Made by a program: the position numbers and the translations under genes. Below are positions 58,144-64,000 of a stretch of 64,000 bases of DNA, piece by piece; position 1 is the stretch's first letter; each line of letters starts with the position of its first letter. Below the pieces are notes generated by a model. It saw only the letters and a program-made list of their open reading frames with translations, did not search any database and had not been told where the DNA came from. The stretch is taken from NCBI RefSeq assembly GCF_029893805.1, contig NZ_JARXYP010000002.1, forward strand, positions 4,216,001-4,280,000, written 5' to 3'. The DNA comes from Streptomyces sp. SAI-135. GTDB taxonomy: Bacteria > Actinomycetota > Actinomycetes > Streptomycetales > Streptomycetaceae.

Positions 58144-61100
58144 ATGCCACAGCACAAGGCGCTGCTCATAGGGGCGAGCGACTACTCCGACATTCCGGGT
58201 TTCAGCGACCTCGACTTCGTTCGCGACGACCTTCATCGGCTGCGTGAAGTCCTGACGGGCCGCGGCTTCCAGGCAGAGGTCCTGGAGCACCGGCGCGGCA
58301 TCACGCAGAACACCGTGCGGGGCGCCGTGCACCGGTTCCTCGGCGAAGCGCGTTCCGGAGACACGCTGCTCATCGTGCTGAGCGGGCACGGAATCCACAT
58401 CGAGGGCAAGGACTACCTGGTCCCGGAGGACGCTCCCAACGCCGAGCCGTTCACCGACGGATGTGTGGAGATCGGCTGGCTCAGGGAAGTGGAGAAGTCC
58501 GCCGCGGAACGTGTCGTCTTCCTGATCGACGCCTGCCGGGAGGGCAGGGCGCCGGACACCAAGTCGATACCGGGCACCCGCCCCTGGCGGGCTCCCGAGA
58601 TCGTCAGCACCCTGCGCCGCAAGGTCGCTTACGTCCACGCCTGCGCGAAACCGCAGGTCGCGCTGTTCGTGAGGGACACGGACGTCGTCCGGCCAGGTTT
58701 CGAGGTGGGGACCCAGCAAGGCGAGTCGTTCAGTCTCTTCTCCCGTGCCGTCGCGGACGTGGTCGCCGCCGATCCGCACGCACTCGGCCTGCGGGAGTTC
58801 TTCAGGCAGGTACAGGAGCGGGTCGACAGCTACCACCAGGCGTACGGCAAGGCCGGGCGGCCGCAACAGGTGAAGGTGACCTGCGAGTCGGCCGCCGGGG
58901 ACCGGGACTTCCTCCTGCTGCCGGGCACCGAGCGGCGCACGGAGGCGCATCCCTGGGTCCGGAACGTCGACGACTACCCGTGGCACCGCAGCCCCGAGGG
59001 TCCGGCCCGGGAGGCCGTCAAGGACGTCTGCCGGGTACTGGCGGAGCGGCTGGCGGCGACGTACGACCGAGCGGCCGGGGCACTGGGCGACGATCCGTGG
59101 CATGACCCCGCCCTGGCCGAACGCGCTCACAAACGGTTGGGATTCCTGGTCGGTCAGCTGGCCAAGGAGGTGTCACTGTCGCCCACCGAGGCAGCGCTCG
59201 TCTTCCTGTTCCCGCTCGTCACCCAGACGTTCTGGGCTCAGGAGGCCGCCCAGCGCGTGGGGGTCCTCACCCCGGACGCATCGGCGGACGGCCCCGACCA
59301 CCACAGCTTCGACAAGTTCGCCCAGGGGTTCCCCCGTCTGAAACGCCGACTGCGCGCCCTGGAACACCACAAGACCGGCGACGACTCGGTGCGGCGCATC
59401 AGGTGGTGGCTCTTCCACCGCTGGCTCATCAAGCAGCCCGAGCTGTACACGGCCGAACGGCTCAAGTCCCTTCTCGGTGACCCTCCCAGCGACCACGACC
59501 ATCCGGTCTGGGTGGCCGACGCCGTCTCCGGGGGCCGACTGGCACACCTCCTGCGGGAACACCGCACCGCGCCGTTCACCATGCGCCGGTCCGCAGCGGC
59601 GCAGCTCGACGGAGTCCAGGTCCCGGACGACGAACACGACGTCATCGCGGCCAGTTCCGGTGACGAGCACGAGGTGCGCAGCGCCCTGGTGGCCGCCCTG
59701 GTCAAGGCGGCCTACGCGATGGCCGTCGACCCGGTCGACCTGCCCGAGATCGTCGTGGAGCACATGGGCGTCCACGACAGCGTCGACCCCACCGCCCTGC
59801 TCAACACCGTGCAGTGCTCGGACTGGCGGGTCTCGGGGCTTGGCCGCTCACTGAACGCGGTGTGCACCCATCCCGCAGTCCAGGTGGCCCTGCGCGAGCA
59901 CGCGGGCCGCGTCGACGTCCTGCTGCGGGACATCAATCGCGGCGGTATCCCCGCCCTGGCCCCGCTGCGCACCCTCCCGCCCTACGCCGACGGCAGCCGA
60001 GTGCGTCTCGACGGCAACACCCCGGACCAGCTCTCGGACGGCATCCGTTTCCAGTTGGCCGAGGACCGTGTGCAGGAACTGCTCATGGGCGAGGAGCTGT
60101 ACGGCGAGAGCGAACTGGCCGTTCGCGAGCTGTACCAGAACGCGCTGGACGCGCTCCGCTACCGCGACTGCCGCACGCAGTACCTGCGGCACACGGGCCG
60201 GACCGTCGCCGCCTGGGAGGGCCGGATCGAGTTCGTCCAGGGCGTCCGCTCGGACGGCCGTGCCTATCTCGAATGCCGCGACAACGGCATCGGTATGGGC
60301 ATCACCGAACTCAGCACCGTCTTCTCGCAGGGCGGCGCACGCTTCGTCGACCTTCCGGAATACGTCGAGGAGCAGGCGGCCTGGGCACAGCTGCCCGACC
60401 CGAAGCCGGAACTCCACCCGAACTCACGGTTCGGTATCGGCGTACTCAGCTATTTCATGCTCGCCGACGAGATCGTCGTGCAGACGTGCCGGATGGGTCG
60501 CGACGGGCGGCCCGGCAGGCTGCTCCAGGTGACCATCGCCGGGCCGGGAAACTTCTTCCGGGTGGAGGATCTCGGCCCCGGGGACGATTCCGGGACCAGG
60601 GTGCGGCTGCTGCTCAGCAAGGAGCGTCGGTCCGTGTCGTGCGTGAACGCCTTGGAGGAGGTCCTGTGGGTCGCCCCCTATCGCACCTCGGCGACGCATG
60701 GCGCGCGGTCACGCGAGTGGCTGCCGGGAGAGCTGTCCCCGAGCATCCTGGAGCTGTACTCGGGTGCGGTGCACACTCACAAGGGCCACGCGCTGTGCGT
60801 CCCGTCGAACGACACCGGCATCTGGTGGATCGGGGGCGACGGCGTCCTTCTGGCGGACGGTTTGATGGCGGAACCCGCCTACAGCGACAGGGTGTACGGC
60901 GCTGTCGTCAACCTGGAGGGCGAGCGCACGCCCGAACTCACCGTGGACCGCAAGAACGTACGCGCGTACGACAAGGACCACGTGATGGAGCGCATGGCTG
61001 CCGCCATCCCCAGTCTGACGACGCACGGGACCGAACTGCTGGGGCCGACCTGGCTGGAGGACGTGAGCCAGTGGTCGGTGGCCTTCGCCGACCAGGTGGC

Positions 61101-62883
61101 CGAGCACGCACGGGAAGCCGGTCTTCAGTGGCAGCTCCAGGACGACGTCTCCGTGCCTTTCGCCGACGTCGGCTTCTTCCCGCCGGACATCGATCTCCTG
61201 CCTCTCGTGACGGGCCGCTACCGCCATCCCGACCCGTCGGGACTCTCCTCGTACTTCTTCGCCCTGCCCCCGTCCGTTCTGCGGTGGCGCCTGAGAACGT
61301 TGTACGCGGCAGGGCTCGGGGGCCAGGTCGCCCTGCCGGCCGACGATCACCCCGGAGCCCAGTGGGCCCGCCCCTCCGATCTCCTGCTGCTGACCGGCGC
61401 CGACAAGTTCTTCCGTTGGCGCATGCACCGTGAGGACTGGCTGAGGGGGCCTCTGGGGAGTTCCGCGTTCGCCCACCGCAGACCGTCCCAGCAACTGGCG
61501 AGCACCGGAGCGATCAGCCTGGGCACGCTGACCCGCTGGCGTGATCCCGCTGTCCCACTCAGCGCGGCGGACAGCTTCGAACTGAGCGAGAGGACCGGGC
61601 GCTCGCCGGCGGAGGTCGCCGAGCGGATGACCATGCTCGGCTACCGTGTGGAACCGCTGCTGGGGTGCGGTGCCGCGGAACACTCCGATCTGCCCCTGCT
61701 ACGACCGCTGGGCGATCCGAAGGGGTGGCTGGCCCCGGGCGCGACTCTCTCGCCGGCTCAGATCTGCGTCAGCGCGGCGAGGGCCGTGCGCACCACCCTG
61801 TGGGCCGCACAGCGGCTCGGCGAACTGGGCTTCCGCGTTCCGACGGTTTTCCCCGTCCGGGAGCAGTGGAGTGAGGAGGAGTGCAAGGTCATCGAGCAGT
61901 TGTGGTCGTGGTACGACACTCCGCCCTCGCCCGAGGAAGCCGCACACCTCTCGCTGGCGCAACTGGCGGCGGTGGCGTACACGACGGACCTGCCCCTGCG
62001 CTTCGTCACCGAGTTCCTCGGCGGAATCGGTTTCGCCCTGCCGCCGGACGCGACCGGACTGCCGGAACTGACCGATGACGACCGGGCGCTCCTGGCCCAG
62101 GAACCCCTCGTGGACCGGGAGGTGCCGCTGCGCTACGTCGCGGCGGCCGCTCGCCGCCTCGGCCAACCCGCGCGCGTCCTCGCGGACCGGCTCCGCGAGC
62201 TCGGGTACAACGTGCCGGAAGTGCCCGAGGACGACCTCCTGCCCTCCCGTGAGGACATCAAGTTCCTCGGCACGGGCGCCAATCTGGCGGACCCGGGGCG
62301 GCCTGTGTCCCTGCTGGGCGTCGCGGGGGCCGCGCGCAGGGCCGACATCGCCTTGGCCGACGCGGTCACTCGGCTCACGGCCCTCGGCTACTGCTTCGCC
62401 TTCGAGCCCGAGGTCCTGTCACCCCTCCGCGAGCAGGATGCTCAAGCCCTCTACTTCGGCCTGCAGGAAGCCCCCGAGGAGTTCGGTCCCGTGTCCGCGG
62501 ACGTCGTCCGCGCAGCGGCTCAGCACACGGGCCGACGCCACGCCGAGGTCGCGGACTCCCTGACGGCCATGGGCTACGAAGTGACGCCACCCACGCCGGA
62601 GTGGAACCGGGAACGGCAACTGGAGGAGGTCCTGGTCTCCGCCCTCCGCAACCCGGTCGGCCGTCCTCTCATCCCGTACGACGGGTCGGTCTCCCTCGTC
62701 ACTCTGGCGGTGACCGCCATGCGGGCCGGCACCTCCCTGCGTGAGGCCGCCGAGACGGCCACGGCGCTCGGTGTCCGCCACGAGGCCGAAACCTGGTTCA
62801 CCCCCGCCCCGGAGGAATCTCCCGCCCCTTCGGCCGCCGCAACCCCGCCCCCGTCAGCAACCGCACCACCTCCCGGCTGCTGA
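58144..62883 (+). CDS. Caspase-like protease fused to Hsp90-type ATPase and winged-helix repeats (conflict system)
   Basis: 1579 residues. Residues about 1-260 are a caspase-like domain: ALLIGASDYSD, catalytic His82 in VLSGHGIH, catalytic Cys131 in VFLIDACREG. About 280-620 is an uncharacterised helical region. About 620-1000 is an Hsp90-like GHKL module with N-box ELYQNALDA (Asn666), G1 DNGIGMG (713-719) and G2 NSRFGIGVLSYF (760-771); TPELTVDRKNVRAYD follows. The last ~450 residues hold about seven short winged-helix-like repeats, each ending near LGYxV (MLGYRV, LGFRV, LGYNV, MGYEV). Such caspase/Hsp90 proteins have been predicted to be bacterial immunity or cell-suicide effectors. The last 86 bases overlap the convergent DUF4031 gene and encode a Pro/Ala-rich tail. 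Confidence 0.87.
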   Translation: MPQHKALLIGASDYSDIPGFSDLDFVRDDLHRLREVLTGRGFQAEVLEHRRGITQNTVRGAVHRFLGEARSGDTLLIVLSGHGIHIEGKDYLVPEDAPNAEPFTDGCVEIGWLREVEKSAAERVVFLIDACREGRAPDTKSIPGTRPWRAPEIVSTLRRKVAYVHACAKPQVALFVRDTDVVRPGFEVGTQQGESFSLFSRAVADVVAADPHALGLREFFRQVQERVDSYHQAYGKAGRPQQVKVTCESAAGDRDFLLLPGTERRTEAHPWVRNVDDYPWHRSPEGPAREAVKDVCRVLAERLAATYDRAAGALGDDPWHDPALAERAHKRLGFLVGQLAKEVSLSPTEAALVFLFPLVTQTFWAQEAAQRVGVLTPDASADGPDHHSFDKFAQGFPRLKRRLRALEHHKTGDDSVRRIRWWLFHRWLIKQPELYTAERLKSLLGDPPSDHDHPVWVADAVSGGRLAHLLREHRTAPFTMRRSAAAQLDGVQVPDDEHDVIAASSGDEHEVRSALVAALVKAAYAMAVDPVDLPEIVVEHMGVHDSVDPTALLNTVQCSDWRVSGLGRSLNAVCTHPAVQVALREHAGRVDVLLRDINRGGIPALAPLRTLPPYADGSRVRLDGNTPDQLSDGIRFQLAEDRVQELLMGEELYGESELAVRELYQNALDALRYRDCRTQYLRHTGRTVAAWEGRIEFVQGVRSDGRAYLECRDNGIGMGITELSTVFSQGGARFVDLPEYVEEQAAWAQLPDPKPELHPNSRFGIGVLSYFMLADEIVVQTCRMGRDGRPGRLLQVTIAGPGNFFRVEDLGPGDDSGTRVRLLLSKERRSVSCVNALEEVLWVAPYRTSATHGARSREWLPGELSPSILELYSGAVHTHKGHALCVPSNDTGIWWIGGDGVLLADGLMAEPAYSDRVYGAVVNLEGERTPELTVDRKNVRAYDKDHVMERMAAAIPSLTTHGTELLGPTWLEDVSQWSVAFADQVAEHAREAGLQWQLQDDVSVPFADVGFFPPDIDLLPLVTGRYRHPDPSGLSSYFFALPPSVLRWRLRTLYAAGLGGQVALPADDHPGAQWARPSDLLLLTGADKFFRWRMHREDWLRGPLGSSAFAHRRPSQQLASTGAISLGTLTRWRDPAVPLSAADSFELSERTGRSPAEVAERMTMLGYRVEPLLGCGAAEHSDLPLLRPLGDPKGWLAPGATLSPAQICVSAARAVRTTLWAAQRLGELGFRVPTVFPVREQWSEEECKVIEQLWSWYDTPPSPEEAAHLSLAQLAAVAYTTDLPLRFVTEFLGGIGFALPPDATGLPELTDDDRALLAQEPLVDREVPLRYVAAAARRLGQPARVLADRLRELGYNVPEVPEDDLLPSREDIKFLGTGANLADPGRPVSLLGVAGAARRADIALADAVTRLTALGYCFAFEPEVLSPLREQDAQALYFGLQEAPEEFGPVSADVVRAAAQHTGRRHAEVADSLTAMGYEVTPPTPEWNRERQLEEVLVSALRNPVGRPLIPYDGSVSLVTLAVTAMRAGTSLREAAETATALGVRHEAETWFTPAPEESPAPSAAATPPPSATAPPPGC

Positions 62884-63079
62884 CCTCCACCGCGCCCGCC
62901 GCGACCACGTCCGCGTAGCGGTGCGCGGGGATGTCGTAGTGGTCGCGCTCGAAGGCCCGGGAGGGCACTCCCAACTCCTCGGCGAACGCGTGCAGTTCAT
63001 CGAAGGAGACGTCGCTGATCAGATGGGACCACAGGCGGCCGTGGCCCGGCCAGGTGGGTGGGTCGATGTAGACGGTCAC
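62798..63079 (-). CDS. DUF4031 family protein
   Basis: 93 residues from a GTG at 63079 that overlaps the stop of the upstream gene (GTGA). MTVYIDPPTWPGHGRLWSHL, then DELHAFAEELGVPSRAFERDHYDIPAHRY is the DUF4031 signature. The family is small and unassigned; conserved Asp, His and Arg residues hint at an enzyme. Its 3' end overlaps the caspase-Hsp90 gene by 86 bases on the opposite strand. Confidence 0.9.
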   Translation of the reverse strand: MTVYIDPPTWPGHGRLWSHLISDVSFDELHAFAEELGVPSRAFERDHYDIPAHRYADVVAAGAVEVSSREVVRLLTGAGLRRPKGREIPPGRG

Positions 63080-63459
63080 GAGGAGGAGGCCCCGCCCGCC
63101 GCCGTCCCGAGGGAGCCGACCGCCGCGACCCTCACGCCCGCCTTGTGGCACACCCAGTGCGGGTCGGGGCCCAGCTCCGGCTCCACCTCCAGGGCGTGCG
63201 GGTCGCCGGAACCGCACACCGGGCACAGGGGCCAGCGGCCGTAGGTCTCCAGCAGCGCGTCCTGGACGTCCTGGGCGACCAGGCCCGCGACGAACTCCGC
63301 GCCCTGCGGCCACTGCTCCACCCACCAGCGCCGCTGCACGACGGAGTCCTCGACCATCGACACCACGTCGGCGGCGGCGACCTCGCCCGCGGCCAGGTCG
63401 GCGAGCACGCGGGCGCGTGCCGCGTGCAGGGACTGCTCAAGTGGACCGATGGACTCCAT
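63076..63459 (-). CDS. Small conserved protein with CxxC and Cys/His motif
   Basis: 127 residues from the ATG at 63459. The first 75 residues are helical (LEQSLHAARARVLADLAAGEV to AEFVAGLVAQDVQDALLETYG). Then LCPVCGSGDPH and HWVCHKAG form a possible zinc site with three Cys and nearby His. It is translationally coupled to DUF4031. I do not recognise the family; the two form a small operon divergent from the MurR/RpiR gene. Confidence 0.78.
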   Translation of the reverse strand: MESIGPLEQSLHAARARVLADLAAGEVAAADVVSMVEDSVVQRRWWVEQWPQGAEFVAGLVAQDVQDALLETYGRWPLCPVCGSGDPHALEVEPELGPDPHWVCHKAGVRVAAVGSLGTAAGGASSS

Positions 63460-63478
63460 GGAGCCATTGTGCGGGCTC

Positions 63479-63510
63479 TTGACCACGAGTCCGAGCCGAA
63501 AATATCTTTC
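63479..63510 (+). promoter_or_regulatory. Promoter and candidate autoregulatory site of the MurR/RpiR gene
   Basis: TTGACC (63479-63484) and TATCTT (63503-63508) with an 18-base spacer form a strong vegetative promoter. The start point would fall at about 63515, the GTG itself, so the mRNA is probably leaderless. GAAAATATCTTTC (63498-63510) is an inverted repeat (GAAA and TTTC) covering the -10 element and could be the operator. Confidence 0.65.
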
Positions 63511-63514
63511 AGGT

Positions 63515-64000
63515 GTGCCCCAGGAAGTGAAGGAAATTTTCGGCAGCGCCCTCGCCGCGAAGGTGCGCACGCTGGGTCCCTCCATGACCCGCTCGATGCA
63601 CCGCGTCGCCGAGGCCGTCGCGAACGACCCGGCGGGGTGCGCGGCGCTCACCGTCACGGGCCTCGCCGAACTGACCGGGACGAGCGAGGCGACGGTCGTG
63701 CGGACGGCCCGGCTGCTCGGCTACCCCGGCTACCGCGACCTGCGGCTCGCCCTCGCCGGGCTGGCCGCGCAGCAGCAGTCCGGGCGGGCCCCGGCGATCA
63801 CCACGGACATCGCGGTGGACGATCCGCTCGCGGACGTGGTCGCCAAGCTCGCCTACGACGAGCAGCAGACCCTCGCGGACACGGCGGCCGGGCTGGACAC
63901 CGCCCAGTTGGGGGCGGCGGTCGCCGCGACGGCCTCGGCACGGCGGATCGACGTGTACGGGGTGGGAGCCTCCGGTCTCGTCGCGCAGGACCTCACGCAG
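63515..64000 (+). CDS. MurR/RpiR family transcriptional regulator (partial, runs off right edge)
   Basis: The frame from a GTG at 63515 stays open for 162 codons to the edge. Residues about 20-75 form the RpiR HTH (MHRVAEAVANDPAGC, then TVTGLAELTGTSEATVVRTARLLGYPGYRDLRLALA). After a linker, ARRIDVYGVGASGLVAQDL begins the SIS sugar-phosphate-binding domain. Such proteins sense phosphosugars, often from cell-wall recycling. There is no long leader; see the promoter entry. Confidence 0.92.
   Translation, partial: MPQEVKEIFGSALAAKVRTLGPSMTRSMHRVAEAVANDPAGCAALTVTGLAELTGTSEATVVRTARLLGYPGYRDLRLALAGLAAQQQSGRAPAITTDIAVDDPLADVVAKLAYDEQQTLADTAAGLDTAQLGAAVAATASARRIDVYGVGASGLVAQDLTQ

Overview
The window is high-GC actinobacterial DNA and almost certainly comes from a Streptomyces chromosome. 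The evidence is the codon bias, the frequent GTG/TTG starts with GGAGG-type ribosome sites, several apparently leaderless genes, and a gene set typical of the genus: mqnB-mqnD futalosine menaquinone genes beside a cold-shock gene, DUF3027, an XPB-like helicase with a WYL partner, a HelR-like RNA polymerase helicase, DUF2530, DUF4031 and a MurR/RpiR regulator. I see no rRNA, tRNA, CRISPR array or insertion sequence. I had no database access, so family names come from recognising motifs.

Layout. Bases 1-7.4 kb hold two regulated exporter loci. The first is an ABC ATPase (cut by the left edge) divergent from a TetR gene across a clear palindrome. The second is a DUF4097 protein plus DrrAB-like ABC exporter, divergent from a regulator that fuses an IS30-type HTH to a MarR-type HTH. 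Between them lie a secreted propeller-like protein, an SGNH hydrolase and a secreted beta-carbonic anhydrase. Bases 7.6-15.3 kb form a four-gene minus-strand cluster: a small secreted protein, an FG-GAP protein with a degenerate trypsin domain, a DUF6193 protein, and a 1347-residue ALF-repeat toxin with a Hint domain. Bases 15.5-24.3 kb are housekeeping and transport: aldo/keto reductase, ThpR, GNAT, MarR-MFS, a purine permease and a CtpE-like P-type ATPase. Bases 24.3-26.9 kb look like decayed accessory DNA: a DUF5707-like gene, a frameshifted paralog, an FG-GAP fragment and a colicin E3-like RNase fragment with an intact candidate immunity gene.

A sacsin-like ATPase (26.9-30.0 kb) is followed by a second copy of the pseudo-trypsin/FG-GAP gene and of the small secreted gene (30.1-32.9 kb). 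Divergent from these is a second ALF-repeat toxin, this time ending in a PD-(D/E)XK-like nuclease domain, overlapped by a DUF6086 candidate immunity gene. The two copies of the module lie about 17.6 kb apart and their 5' halves are nearly identical, while the 3' halves have diverged.

Bases 37.2-57.6 kb are mostly conserved core genes: DUF3027, MFS, DUF2771, mqnB, mqnD, Csp, HAD, WYL protein, XPB helicase, HelR-like helicase, cutC and an HD-domain protein. They include an odd block of tandem repeats at 47.6-48.1 kb built from the 3' end of the neighbouring gene, and a decayed internal duplicate upstream of the WYL gene. Bases 57.7-62.9 kb hold a candidate immune (conflict) system: a small Pepco-like protein and a 1579-residue caspase/Hsp90-like ATPase/winged-helix-repeat protein. 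The window ends with DUF4031, a small Cys-containing protein and the start of a MurR/RpiR regulator.

The most interesting material is the repeated toxin-neighbourhood module (ALF toxin, pseudo-protease/FG-GAP protein and small secreted protein) and the caspase-Hsp90 conflict protein.
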